Assembly (NCBI GenBank): GCA_023387695.1
Contig: JAEWHT010000452.1
Span: 14,879-78,878, forward strand
Length of the DNA stretch: 64,000 nt
Direction of reading: 5' to 3'
DNA from: Pseudomonadota bacterium
GTDB lineage: Bacteria; Pseudomonadota; Alphaproteobacteria; Rhizobiales; Xanthobacteraceae
Shown here one piece after another: positions 34,687-45,000 of the stretch; positions within the stretch are counted from its first letter, which is position 1, and every line of letters starts with the position of its first letter. A program made the translations under genes and the position numbers. The notes under the pieces were generated by a model that saw only the letters and a list, made by a program, of their open reading frames with translations, was not told where the DNA came from and searched no databases.

Positions 34687-37260
34687 TCAGTAGCGCGCCG
34701 AGATCGTCAGATAGGCGGCGCGTCCAGGTGCTTCCAGCACGAAGGGCGCAGCGCTCTGGTACAGCGCGTCGTAGTAACGTTTGTCGAAGATGTTGTTCAC
34801 CGCCAGCTTCAATCGCCAGTTCTTGTTGATCTTCGCTTCTGTGAACGCGTCAAATCGCCAATAGCTCGGAATTGACGTGCCCTGGTTGGCCGCGAGCAAA
34901 GTGCCGCCGTAAATCTTCGAGCGATACACTGCCTGCCCGCCCAGTTCCCAGATGTCGTTGATCTGGTATTTCGACAGCAAGCTGAACGACTGATGCGCGA
35001 TGTTAGCGAGCGGTAACCCGACATTCGACGCATAGAGCGTCGCGTTGGCCGGCGGCGCCAGCGATTTGGTGACCTCCGACTGCATCAATACGAGGCCCCC
35101 GGACAGACTCCACTTGTCGGTTATCTTACCGCCCACACCGAGATCAATACCGCGGATCCGGTAGGCTGCCCCAGCCGTGATGCAGGACACAGTGGTCGCC
35201 GGAGCCACGGGAGCGTAGGCGCAGCCAAGCGGCGCTGCAGCAGCCGCACTGCCGACGTTCTGCGCCTCGCGCGCGTTTTCCTTCTCGGTCTGAAACAGCG
35301 CAGCCGTCACCAGCAAGTGACGATCGAACAGCTCCCATTTCGTGCCCAGCTCGATCGCCTTGTTCTTCTCCGGACCGAAGATCTGGGTGTTACCGCCAGC
35401 CAAAGTGGGATTGACGCCGCCATAGGCCGTGCTGGTGCCGTCGAACTCGGCGCCGACAGGATTCGAAGACGTGGCATAGGCGACATAGACGCTACCGTTC
35501 GGCAGAGGCTTCAAGGTGAGCCCGAGATTGTAGCTCGGGATCAGGAATTCCGCCGCCTGCTGACCAAGGGCACCAGCGGCTGAGTATCCGGACGTCTTGA
35601 GGCTGTAGTCGTCATAGCGAAAACCGCCGTTGAGGATCAGCAAGTCGCGGTAGTTAGCGGAATCGACGACGTATCCGCTCGTGGTGTCGATGCCAATCTT
35701 GGTTGGCTTGCCTGTGAGGCCTCCCGGGATCGGGAAAGGATTGTCGGTGGCCTGCGGATAAAAGACGCTCACACCGGACGTCGATCCGCCGCCGGTGAAA
35801 GGCGTGGTCCCTGTCGTGATCTCAGAGCTCAGCCCGGTGTAGGTGTCGATCGACGATCGTTCTCTGTCATATTCGATGCCCGCAAGCAGCGTGTGCCTGA
35901 AGCCGGCGAGATCGTTGAACTTGTAGGTCGCCTCGGTCTGGTTGGCGAACACGTCAGTGGCCTGGTAGCGGCTCTGCGGGTTGGCGGTGAGCGTATAGGC
36001 CGTGAACGGCGCTCCCGCAGCGAGCGTCGGCGACTCCGGCAACGTACCGATGTAGTTCTGCGTCGAATGCGATTCCCGAATCTTGTTGCTGAGCATCAGG
36101 TCGGGCGTGATCTGGACCTCGGCGTTGATCGTGCCGATGTCCTGGCCGGTTCTGTAGAAGTCGCGATTGACGAAGCCGTAGAAATTGTTGCGGTTGACGC
36201 CGAAGTCCGGGAACGGGCCGCCGGCGGTCGACGTGGTACTCGGTCGATAGTAAGGCACACCGAAATCCGGCATACCGGTCAGCTCGGTATGGATGTAGTT
36301 GCTCGTTATCTTGATCGTATCGGTTGGCTTCCAGGTGGTGGCCACGAAGGCGCCGTCGCGATTGTCGGTAACCCGGTCGCGGCCCGCGACATGGGCATCC
36401 TGGAACAGGCCGACCGCGCGAATTGCGAATGAGGGATCGACGACCTGGTTGACGTCCAGCGTGACACGCTTGGTCTGGTCGGTGCCAAACGTGGTGTCCA
36501 TGTTGTAGAAGCTCTTCTCGGTCACAGCCTGCTTGGTGACGACGTTGATCGCGCCACCAGCCGTGCCGCGGCCGGCGAACGACGACGCCGGGCCGCGCAG
36601 GATCTCGACCTGCTCGGTGAAGAAGTTCTCACGAACGCTGACGCCGGCATCCCGCATGCCGTCGATGAAGATGTCGTTGCGCGCGTCGAAGCCGCGAATG
36701 AAGAAGCGATCACCGAAAGCGTTACCGCCCTCGCCGGTACCGAGCGTGACGCCCGCAGTGCTCAGGATCGCCTGCTTCAACGACGTCGCGCCCTTGTCTT
36801 CCAGCAACTCTTTGGACAGCACCGTCACGGATCGCGGCGTATCAACGAGCTTCTCCGGAAACTTGCCGCCGGCCTGCATGTGGTCGACCTTGTACGGCGC
36901 AGAGGGATCCGCATAGGGATTGCGGTCGGGACCACCAGGGCTCGGGGTGGTGGCAGGCGCCTGCGCGGCCTGCTGACGTTGTTGGGCCGCACGACGCATC
37001 GCATTGCGGGCGCGGACTTGCTCGGGCGTCGGTTTCGACGCCGTGGGGCGCGGACGTTCCTTCGGTGCGTCGACGCTCACCGGAGGCAGATTTGTTTGCT
37101 GCGCCTGTGCTCCGCTCGAGACGGACGCAACCGCGATCAAGCCTGCGACTGTGGAAACAGTCTTGCCGGTCGCGCTATCGAGATTGCTGCCTAACGCCTG
37201 CCGTGCCGCGGTCGACCGCAACGACCGCGGAGCCCTCGCCATACCCATCCTACGCCCCAT
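34687..37260 (-). CDS. TonB-dependent siderophore receptor 1 (Fiu-like)
   Basis: This encodes about 857 residues from the ATG at 37260, with in-frame alternatives at 37248 and 37242. The signal is unusual: MGMARAPRSLRS precedes a hydrophobic stretch ending SGAQAQQ. Next come a TonB-box-like PPVSVDAP, a basic linker rich in Arg/Ala/Gln, the plug (TVLSKELLEDKGATSLKQA, FFIRGFDARNDIFIDGMRD, AGRGTAGGAINVVTKQA), and a 22-strand barrel ending in LTISARY with C-terminal aromatic Tyr. It imports a ferric catecholate-type siderophore by inference. Three ICE-like boxes lie upstream and the tonB operon follows. Confidence 0.9.
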   Translation of the reverse strand: MGRRMGMARAPRSLRSTAARQALGSNLDSATGKTVSTVAGLIAVASVSSGAQAQQTNLPPVSVDAPKERPRPTASKPTPEQVRARNAMRRAAQQRQQAAQAPATTPSPGGPDRNPYADPSAPYKVDHMQAGGKFPEKLVDTPRSVTVLSKELLEDKGATSLKQAILSTAGVTLGTGEGGNAFGDRFFIRGFDARNDIFIDGMRDAGVSVRENFFTEQVEILRGPASSFAGRGTAGGAINVVTKQAVTEKSFYNMDTTFGTDQTKRVTLDVNQVVDPSFAIRAVGLFQDAHVAGRDRVTDNRDGAFVATTWKPTDTIKITSNYIHTELTGMPDFGVPYYRPSTTSTAGGPFPDFGVNRNNFYGFVNRDFYRTGQDIGTINAEVQITPDLMLSNKIRESHSTQNYIGTLPESPTLAAGAPFTAYTLTANPQSRYQATDVFANQTEATYKFNDLAGFRHTLLAGIEYDRERSSIDTYTGLSSEITTGTTPFTGGGSTSGVSVFYPQATDNPFPIPGGLTGKPTKIGIDTTSGYVVDSANYRDLLILNGGFRYDDYSLKTSGYSAAGALGQQAAEFLIPSYNLGLTLKPLPNGSVYVAYATSSNPVGAEFDGTSTAYGGVNPTLAGGNTQIFGPEKNKAIELGTKWELFDRHLLVTAALFQTEKENAREAQNVGSAAAAAPLGCAYAPVAPATTVSCITAGAAYRIRGIDLGVGGKITDKWSLSGGLVLMQSEVTKSLAPPANATLYASNVGLPLANIAHQSFSLLSKYQINDIWELGGQAVYRSKIYGGTLLAANQGTSIPSYWRFDAFTEAKINKNWRLKLAVNNIFDKRYYDALYQSAAPFVLEAPGRAAYLTISARY

Positions 37261-37368
37261 TCCATTTCTACAGTTTGTCGCACTGTGACAATGCGACACA
37301 CTGGTCGTATCGAGCGGGGCAAAGAGGGTCAACGCAGTCACGGCAATAGCAACTTTGAATCCATCCAG

Positions 37369-37431
37369 ATCAAAACGATTCTAAACTCGAGTTTGAAACC
37401 GTTCTAAATTCGAGTTTGTAAGCGTTCTAAA
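37369..37431 (-). promoter_or_regulatory. Three tandem ICE-like (Irr) boxes
   Basis: The boxes ATCAAAACGATTCTAAA (37369-37385), TTTGAAACCGTTCTAAA (37392-37408) and TTTGTAAGCGTTCTAAA (37415-37431) repeat every 23 bp. They compare with the ICE palindrome TTTAGAAYNRTTCTAAA as I recall it: 14, 16 and 15 of 17 positions respectively agree. They lie about 110-170 bp upstream of the receptor 1 start and would give iron control of the whole operon. Confidence 0.72.
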
Positions 37432-37486
37432 CTGGAGGCGATGATTGTCTCCGCGATGCCTGATCTCGTGCGTCGCGAACGGTGCC

Positions 37487-37521
37487 AAAAACAGCGGGAC
37501 GCCTGCCGTGGCAGGCATCCC
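37487..37521 (-). terminator. Rho-independent terminator of receptor 2
   Basis: On the minus strand GGGATGCCTGC pairs with GCAGGCGTCCC (one G-U pair) around a CACG loop. It is followed by GCTG and five T. It lies 19-53 bp after the receptor 2 stop and isolates that gene from the receptor 1 control region. Confidence 0.8.
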
Positions 37522-37539
37522 TGATTGTAACGGGCGCAA

Positions 37540-39969
37540 TCAGAACTTAGCCGTCGTGACGATGTAGAACGCCCGCCCCGGCGCCACCGAGACGAACGGC
37601 ACGGCGCTGCGATAGAGCGTGTCGTAATAGAGCTTGTTGGTGAGGTTCTGAGCGTAGAGCTTCATGGTCCAGTTCTTGTCGATCTTCTTCTCGACGAACG
37701 CATCGAAGCGCCAGTAGCTCGGCAGTTCGGTGCCGGTATTGGCAACCAAAGTACCGCCATAGACCTTGGAGCGGTAAACCGCCTGCCCGCCGACTTCCCA
37801 ATCGCCGTCGAACTTGTACTTGGTCAGCATGCTGAACGACTGATGCGCGACGTTGGCAAGCTGGAGGCCGATGTTGGAGGCGATGTTGCTCTGCGTGACC
37901 TTGGACTGCATCAGCACCAGGCCGCCGAAGACGCTCCAGCGATCGGTGATCTTGCCCTCGGCCTCGATATCGATGCCCTGGATCTTGTAGGCGGCGCCCG
38001 AGGTGAGGATGCCCGCAGCATTGGTCTCGCGTGCGTTGTCCTTCGTGGTCTGGAACAGCGCCGTCGAGACCAGCAGGTGACGATCAGCGAGCTCCCATTT
38101 GGTGCCGAGTTCGGCCGCCTTGTTGCGCTCCGGTCCGAGCAGAACAGTCGTGTTGGCGGGCACGCCGCCGTAATCGGTGCCGGTTGCATCAAGCTCCGAT
38201 CCGAACGGATTGGCCGAAGTCGCATAGGCCGCATAGATGCTGCCGATCGACACCGGTTTGTAGACCAGGCCGACATTGTAGTTGACCAGATCGGAGTTCA
38301 TTTTCAGATAGGCCGCGTTGGTCGACGAGCTCATGTTGTAGCCGTCATAGCGAACGCCGCCGTTGACGATGATGGTGTCCTGCCAGTTCGCGGTGTCCAT
38401 GGCGTAGACACTGTTGGTGTTGACGCCATAACGCGTCGGATTGCCCGTCAGCGACGGCGTCCCGAAGCCGTTGATCCAGGTGTACTGCGGAGAGGCGAGA
38501 TTGACCCCCGAGATGGCCCCGCTGCTCGTAAACGCGGCGCCAGCCGCCTCCGACGAGAGACCCGAGTAACGGTCGATCGAGATGTTCTCGTTAGTGTATT
38601 CGACGCCGAACACCGCGGTGTGCTTGATCCCACCGGTGTCGAGCTTGAACGTGGCTTCGTTCTGGTTGGCCCAGACGTCCACGGTCTGGTAGCGGCTCTG
38701 CGCGCTCGCCGTCGCGGTCCAGAGCAGCGGATTGAGACTGGTCGTCACTGCGCTCTGCGGCAGCGTGCCGATGTAATTCAGCAACGAATGCTCGCCGCGC
38801 ACCTTGCTGGTCAGCGTGATGGCTTCGTTGACCTTGTACTCGGCTGTTGCCGTGCCGAAATCCTGCCGCGCAGTCTGGAAGTCGCGGTTGAGGAAGCCGT
38901 ACCAAGCTCCGCGCGGAATGCCCGCGGACGTCACCGGCACGTTGCCCTGCTTGTAGTAGGGCACGCCGAAATCCGGCAGACCGCTGAGATCGGTATGGAC
39001 GTAATTCGTCGTGATCTTGATGTCGTTGGTCGGGGTGTACCTGGTCGAGAGGAAAGTGCCCCAGCGATCGTCGGTCACGTAGTTGCGGCCGGCGACATTG
39101 GCGTCCTGGAACAGGCCGCCGGTGCGCACCGCAAAAGTGGGATCAACGACCTGGTTGACGTCGAGCGTGACGCGCTTGGTCCTGTCGGTGCCGAACTCCG
39201 TGTCCATGCGCTTGAAGTTGACGTCACCGGCCTGCTTGGTGACGATGTTGATGGCGCCGCCGGCCGTGCCGCGTCCTGCGTAGGAGGATGCCGGGCCGCG
39301 CAAGATCTCGATCTGCTCGGTGAAGAAGTTCTCGCGGATCGACACTGCGGGATCGCGGATGCCATCGATGAAGACGTCGTTGCGCGCATCGAAGCCGCGA
39401 ATGAAGAAGCGATCGCCGAAGGCGTTGCCGCCCTCACCCGATCCCAGCGTCACGCCAGCGGTCGAGCGTCCGATCTCCTTTAGCGTCGTGGCATTCTTGT
39501 CCTCGAGTACTTCCTTGCTGAGTACCGTGATCGTCTTCGGCGTGTTGAGCATCGGCTCGGGAAACTTGCCGGAGGCCTGAACGTGATCGACCTTGTAGGG
39601 CGCGGCCGGATCGGCATAGGGATTTCGATCGACCGCACCGGCCGGGGCCGGTGCCGTGGCGGCGGCCTGCTGCTGCGCCTGCTGGCGCTGCCCCGCACGG
39701 CGAAGCGCGTTGCGCGCGCGAACCTGCTCGGCCGACGGCTTCGAGGCAACGGGGCGCGGACGCTCGACCGGCGCATCGACATTCACCGGCGGCAGCGCCG
39801 ATTGCTGCGCCTGCGCACCGCCCGACACCGATGCCACCGCAATCAGACCGGCGACGACTGACGTCGCCTTGCCGGAATTTGCATCGAGCTTCTGTTCAAT
39901 TGAATTTCTTGCCGCGACCGCACGCAACGATCGCGGAGCTACCGCGAGCCCCATTCCAACACACCCCAT
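37540..39969 (-). CDS. TonB-dependent siderophore receptor 2 (Fiu-like)
   Basis: This encodes about 809 residues from the ATG at 39969. The layout copies receptor 1: MGLAVAPRSLRAV, a hydrophobic segment ending SGGAQAQQ, PPVNVDAP, and a basic linker with EQVRARNALRRAG. The plug motifs are TVLSKEVLEDKNATTLKEI and FIRGFDARNDVFIDGIRD, and the barrel ends YIVTTAKF with terminal Phe. The plug is much better conserved between the paralogues than the barrel loops, suggesting different ligands. It has one ICE-like box and its own terminator, so it appears monocistronic. Confidence 0.9.
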   Translation of the reverse strand: MGCVGMGLAVAPRSLRAVAARNSIEQKLDANSGKATSVVAGLIAVASVSGGAQAQQSALPPVNVDAPVERPRPVASKPSAEQVRARNALRRAGQRQQAQQQAAATAPAPAGAVDRNPYADPAAPYKVDHVQASGKFPEPMLNTPKTITVLSKEVLEDKNATTLKEIGRSTAGVTLGSGEGGNAFGDRFFIRGFDARNDVFIDGIRDPAVSIRENFFTEQIEILRGPASSYAGRGTAGGAINIVTKQAGDVNFKRMDTEFGTDRTKRVTLDVNQVVDPTFAVRTGGLFQDANVAGRNYVTDDRWGTFLSTRYTPTNDIKITTNYVHTDLSGLPDFGVPYYKQGNVPVTSAGIPRGAWYGFLNRDFQTARQDFGTATAEYKVNEAITLTSKVRGEHSLLNYIGTLPQSAVTTSLNPLLWTATASAQSRYQTVDVWANQNEATFKLDTGGIKHTAVFGVEYTNENISIDRYSGLSSEAAGAAFTSSGAISGVNLASPQYTWINGFGTPSLTGNPTRYGVNTNSVYAMDTANWQDTIIVNGGVRYDGYNMSSSTNAAYLKMNSDLVNYNVGLVYKPVSIGSIYAAYATSANPFGSELDATGTDYGGVPANTTVLLGPERNKAAELGTKWELADRHLLVSTALFQTTKDNARETNAAGILTSGAAYKIQGIDIEAEGKITDRWSVFGGLVLMQSKVTQSNIASNIGLQLANVAHQSFSMLTKYKFDGDWEVGGQAVYRSKVYGGTLVANTGTELPSYWRFDAFVEKKIDKNWTMKLYAQNLTNKLYYDTLYRSAVPFVSVAPGRAFYIVTTAKF

Positions 39970-40078
39970 TCCAGATTCGCCGATCGCAACATGCGCGACG
40001 AACGATGGAGCGGTGCTATCGACCGCAAAAAATCGGGTCAATGCAACGAGGCCCGCGAGAGCGCTTGAATACGTCTAG

Positions 40079-40095
40079 ATCAAAGCGATTCTAAA
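40079..40095 (-). promoter_or_regulatory. ICE-like (Irr) box of receptor 2
   Basis: ATCAAAGCGATTCTAAA differs in one base from the first box of receptor 1 and lies the same distance (about 110 bp) upstream of the matching start codon. Binding by Irr is inferred. Confidence 0.62.
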
Positions 40096-40187
40096 ATTGC
40101 GATCTCGAAACAGCTGAAATGCCGCGCGACACATTGATGCAGTCGGACATTGCATCGCTTGTCTTCGCGCAAAACTTCGCGCAGCCG

Positions 40188-40427
40188 TCAGTCAGTGCTC
40201 GGCGGCTTCATCAGCGAGAACAATTCGTCGACCGTGCGCTGCGCAGTTGCGCGCACGCGATCGGAGTTCTCCATGCCGGCGATGTTGACGCCGTTGACGA
40301 CGGCTTTGATCTCATCGCGGAAGTCGGTGAGGAAGCGCAAGGGATCGCGCTGCTCGTTGGCAACGCGCGCGATCAACCCCGTGATCAGAATCTGACACGC
40401 GATCAGCTTGCCGTTCAGCTCGTCCAT
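40188..40427 (-). CDS. Small hypothetical protein next to an ICE-like box
   Basis: This encodes 79 residues from the ATG at 40427, chosen because AGAGGAG lies seven bases upstream; the longer frame to 40481 was not used. The chain is helical and soluble (LITGLIARVANEQRDPLRFL, RATAQRTVDELFSLM). I do not recognise it. Its upstream region holds an ICE-like box at 40502, so it may be iron-responsive like its receptor neighbours. Confidence 0.65.
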   Translation of the reverse strand: MDELNGKLIACQILITGLIARVANEQRDPLRFLTDFRDEIKAVVNGVNIAGMENSDRVRATAQRTVDELFSLMKPPSTD

Positions 40428-40829
40428 TCCGCACTCCTCTCGTGGCGGCGCTGATATGAACGACGCGGAATTTGCTGACAACCGAAACGCCGCCAGGCGC
40501 GTTTAGAACCGTTCTCGCAAAGGCAGGCCCGAGACCAATTCTTGGTCACGCAGAGCGCGCACCACTCCTCTCCAGGTACAGCCGCGCCCACCCTGTCTGC
40601 TTGTATTTCCTGTCCAGTGCACGCTCCTCGCTCGACTTGGGAAAATGCAGCACTGCACACCGCCGCATCACCCGTTTGCCTACGGGGTGCAAAGCTTTCC
40701 AATTGTTTAGGATTCTCAACCGATAGTGCTGTTTACACTGGAACTTGGCGTGTATTATACAAGCCCAGCTGGAACCCTTTGATAGCCCCGCAATTCGTTG
40801 TTTTGGGCCAAAAGCCGATACGCTCACAT
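40428..40829. other. 402-bp intergenic region between the small unknown and the efflux operon
   Basis: Besides the ICE-like box at 40502-40518, it contains a TTTACA (40732-40737) followed 15 bp later by TATTAT (40753-40758), a weak promoter candidate for the efflux genes. Reading frames that cross the region do not look like protein. Confidence 0.4.
40502..40518. promoter_or_regulatory. Third ICE-like (Irr) box
   Basis: TTTAGAACCGTTCTCGC matches the first 14 positions of TTTAGAAYNRTTCTAAA and diverges in the last three. It lies 75 bp upstream of the 79-residue gene on the minus strand and 312 bp upstream of the RND adaptor gene. Confidence 0.5.
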
Positions 40830-42002
40830 ATGAAAAAGTCACGGCCGATCCTGTGGATTGTCATCATCGCAGCTGTGGCCGGTGGCGGCTATTATGGCTG
40901 GCAGCGATACTCGGCTGAGGCCGCGAAAGCGCAAACCGCGCAGAAGGGCCCGCCGCGGGCTCCCGCCGTGCCGGTCAGCATCGCACCGGTCCAGAAGGTC
41001 GACTTCCCGGTTTATCTGACCGGCCTCGGCACCGTGCAGGGCTTCAACACCGTACAAGTCCGGACCCGCGTGGACGGCCAGATCGACAAGATCGCCTTCA
41101 CCGAAGGCCAGATTGTCAAGCAAGGCGATCTCCTGGTCGAGATCGATCCGCGCCCGTTCCAGGCCGTCCTCGATCAGGCCAAGGCCAAGAAGGCGCAGGA
41201 CGAGGCCAACCTCGCCAACGCCAATCTCGATCTTCAGCGCTACACCAAGCTCGGCGAATTCGCGACACGGCAGCAGACGGATACGCAACGCTCCACCGTT
41301 GCCCAGCTGACCGCCCAGATCGCCGCCGATGAAGCCGCGATCTCCAACGCCCAGACCCAGCTCGATTACACCCAGGTCAAGGCGCCGATCACCGGTGTTG
41401 CCGGCCTGCGCCAGGTCGATATCGGCAACATCGTCAATGCCTCGACGCAGACCGGCGTCGTCAGCATCGCGCAGGTCGAGCCGATCGCGGTGATCTTCAC
41501 CGCGCCGGAAGACCAGCTGCCTTATATCAGCGAGGGACAGAAGTCCGGCGAGCTCAAGGTGATCGCGTTCACCACCGACGGCAAGAAGACGCTGGCCGAA
41601 GGCAAGCTCGCGGTGATCAACAACCAGGTTGATACGACCAGCGGGACTATTCGGCTCAAGGCGGTGTTCGACAACAAGGAACACACGCTGTGGCCGGGAC
41701 AATCGGTGTCGACACGCCTTTTGGTGCGGACTCTGAAGGATGCGACCATCGTCCCCGATGACGCGGTCCTGCATTCGACCAACGGCCTCTACGCCTATAC
41801 CGTCAGCCCGGACAACAAGGCCGAAGTTCGCAAGATCAAGGTCAGCTACGCCATCGATGGACGTTCGGTCGTCGATGAAGGGCTGAGCCCCGGCCAGCAG
41901 GTGATCACCGGCGGTCAATACAAGGTACAGCCTGGCAGCCTCGTCTCGACGAACGTGGCGAGCTCGGATCCAGTCCAGAAAAGCAAGGTTCAGCAGGAAT
42001 GA
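40830..42002 (+). CDS. RND efflux periplasmic adaptor (MdtA/AcrA type)
   Basis: This encodes 390 residues. An N-terminal membrane anchor (ILWIVIIAAVAGGGYYGW) is followed by barrel-sandwich and hairpin segments (VDGQIDKIAFTEGQIVKQGDLLVEIDPRPF, DEANLANANLDLQRYTKLG) and the beta-barrel domain. TRQQTDTQRSTVAQL forms the helical hairpin. It joins the inner-membrane pump to an outer-membrane channel, which is not encoded here. The ATG at 40830 was chosen over 40542 because the anchor starts there. Its stop overlaps the pump start by 4 bp. Confidence 0.92.
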   Translation: MKKSRPILWIVIIAAVAGGGYYGWQRYSAEAAKAQTAQKGPPRAPAVPVSIAPVQKVDFPVYLTGLGTVQGFNTVQVRTRVDGQIDKIAFTEGQIVKQGDLLVEIDPRPFQAVLDQAKAKKAQDEANLANANLDLQRYTKLGEFATRQQTDTQRSTVAQLTAQIAADEAAISNAQTQLDYTQVKAPITGVAGLRQVDIGNIVNASTQTGVVSIAQVEPIAVIFTAPEDQLPYISEGQKSGELKVIAFTTDGKKTLAEGKLAVINNQVDTTSGTIRLKAVFDNKEHTLWPGQSVSTRLLVRTLKDATIVPDDAVLHSTNGLYAYTVSPDNKAEVRKIKVSYAIDGRSVVDEGLSPGQQVITGGQYKVQPGSLVSTNVASSDPVQKSKVQQE

Positions 42003-45000
42003 CCGAAGGCGGGATTTCGGCACCTTTCATCCGTTATCCCATCGGCACTTCGCTGCTGATGGCCGGCATTCTTTTTGTCGGTCTTGTCGCCTACCCCCTG
42101 CTGCCGGTCGCACCGCTGCCGCAGGTCGACTTCCCGACCATCCAGATCACGGCCAATCTGCCGGGCGGCAGCCCGGAGACCATGGCCTCGTCGGTCGCGC
42201 AGCCGCTGGAGCGCCAGTTCGCCCAGATTCCCGGCATCGCGCAGATGACGTCGACGAGTTACCTGGGTACCGCTTCGATCACCATCCAGTTCGACCTCAA
42301 CCGCAGCATCGACGGCGCCGCGAACGACGTCCAAGGCGCCATCAACGCCGCCAGCGGCCAGTTGCCGAAGAACCTGCCCTCGCCGCCGACCTATCGCAAG
42401 GTCAACCCGGCGGACTCGCCGATCCTGCTGCTGTCGGCGACATCTGACACACTCCCGCTGACCACCGTCAGCGATTCGATCGACGCCCAGCTCGCCCAGC
42501 AGATCAGCCAGATCGCCGGCGTCGCGCAGGTGTTCATCGGCGGCCAGCAGAAGCCGTCGGTCCGCGTCCAGATCGATCCGGCGAAACTCGTCGCCAAGGG
42601 GTTGGCGCTGGAAGACGTGCGTAGTGCGATCGGCATCACCACGGTGGATAGCCCCAAGGGCAATATCGACGGCGAGAGGCGCGCCTACACGATCTACGCC
42701 AACGACCAGCTCACCCAGTCCAAGGACTGGAACGACGTCATCATCGCCTACCGCAACGGCGGACCCTTACGAATCAAGGACATCGGCCAGGCGGTCACCG
42801 GTCCTGAAGACGCTAAACAGGCGGCTTGGGCCAACGGCAAGCGCGGCGTGTTCCTGGTGGTGTTCAAGCAGCCGGGCGCCAACGTCATCGAGACCGTCGA
42901 CCGGATCAAGGCGACCCTGCCCCGCCTCGTCGCGGCGATCCCGCCCGCGGTCAAGATCGAGCTCATCAGCGACCGCACCACGACCATCCGCGCGGCCGTC
43001 GAGGACGTTCAGTTCACGCTGCTTTTGACCATCGCTCTCGTGGTCATGGTCATCTTCGTCTTCCTGCGCAGCTTCTGGGCGACGGTGATTCCGACCATCA
43101 CGGTTCCGCTGGCGCTGTTGGGTGCCTGCGCCCTGATGTGGGTGTTCGGGTACTCGCTCGACAATCTGTCGCTGATGGCGCTCACGATCGCGGTCGGCTT
43201 CGTCGTCGACGACGCCATCGTGATGCTCGAAAACATCACGCGCTACATCGAAGAAGGCGAAAAACCGCTCGCGGCCGCGTTCAAGGGCTCCAAGGAAATC
43301 GGCTTCACCATCGTGTCGATCTCCATCTCGCTGGTCGCGGTGCTTATCCCGCTGCTGCTGATGGGCGGCATCATCGGACGCCTGTTCCGCGAATTCGCGG
43401 TCGTGCTGGCGATGACGATCTTCGTCTCCATGTTCGTGTCGCTGACGCTGACGCCGATGATGGCATCGCGCTTCCTGCGCGCCCATGGCGAGGTGACTCA
43501 CGGCAAATTCTACCAGTGGAGCGAGAGCGCCTTCGACGCGATGCTGCGCGGCTACGAATATGTACTCGACCACGCCTTGGCCTGGCGGCGCACCACCCTG
43601 GTCATCTTCTTCGCGACCCTTGGGCTATCGATCTATCTGTTCGTCCTGATCCCGAAGGGCTTCTTCCCACAGCAAGACGTCGGCCTGATTACCGCAACAT
43701 CGGAAGCCTCGCAGGACATTTCCTTCAGGGAAATGACGCGACGCCAGGAGCAGCTCGGCAAGATCATCCTGGCCGATCCCGACGTTGCCAGCGTCGCCAT
43801 GTCGATCGGCGGCAGCGGCCGCGCCGGCAACAACGGCAACCTCTTCATCACGCTGAAACCCCGCGATAAGCGCGAGGCTTCGGCCCAGCAGATCATCGCA
43901 AGGCTGCGCCCACAATTCGACAAGGTCGAGGGCGCCCGCCTCTACATGCAGGCTGCGCAGGACGTTCGCCTCGGCGGCCGTCCGACCCGTACCCAGTTTG
44001 AATTCACCTTGCAGGACGCAGATCTCGGCGAGCTCAACGAATGGGCGCCGAAGATTCTCGCCAAGATGCAGACGCTGCCGGAGCTGCGCGACGTCGCGAC
44101 CGACCAGCAGACCCAGGGCACGACGGTCCAGCTCAAGATCAACCGCGACACTGCCTCGCGCTACGGCATCCAGCCGCAGCTGATCGACGACACGCTGTAT
44201 GATGCCTTCGGCCAGCGCCAGGTCGCGCAGTATTTCACGCAGCTCAACAGCTATCACGTGATCCTGGAAATCCTGCCGGAGATGCAGGGCAATTTGGATT
44301 CACTGAACAAGCTCTATCTGAAGTCGCCTCTCACGGGCGACCAGGTGCCGCTGTCGACCTTTGCGACCTGGACCACAGATCCGGTCCGCCCGCTTTCGAT
44401 CAGCCACCAGGGCCAATTCCCCGCGATCACGATCAGCTTCAACCTCGCGCAAGGCGTGGCGCTGGGCCAGGCCACCCAATCCGTGCAGAAGGCGATGGCC
44501 GATCTCGGTGCGCCGGCGACGCTGAACTCGAGCTTCCAGGGTACCGCGCAAGCCTTCCAGCAATCGCTCGGCACCGTGCCGCTGCTGATCCTCGCGGCGC
44601 TGGTCGTGGTCTACCTGATCCTCGGCATCCTCTACGAGAGCTACATCCATCCGATCACGATTCTGTCGACCCTGCCCTCGGCCGGTGTCGGCGCATTGCT
44701 GATCCTGATGGCGGCCGGCTTCGACTTCAGCCTCATCGCACTGATCGGCATCATCCTGCTGATCGGCATCGTGAAGAAGAACGGCATCATGATGGTCGAC
44801 TTCGCCATCGCAGCCGAACGCGATCAGCACAAGACGCCGGAGGAATCGATCCGGCAGGCGGCGCTGTTGCGCTTCCGCCCGATCATGATGACGACGATGG
44901 CCGCGCTGCTCGGCGGCGTGCCGTTGATGCTCGGCCACGGCACCGGCGCCGAAATCCGCCAACCGCTCGGCTACGCCATGGTCGGCGGACTGATCGTCAG

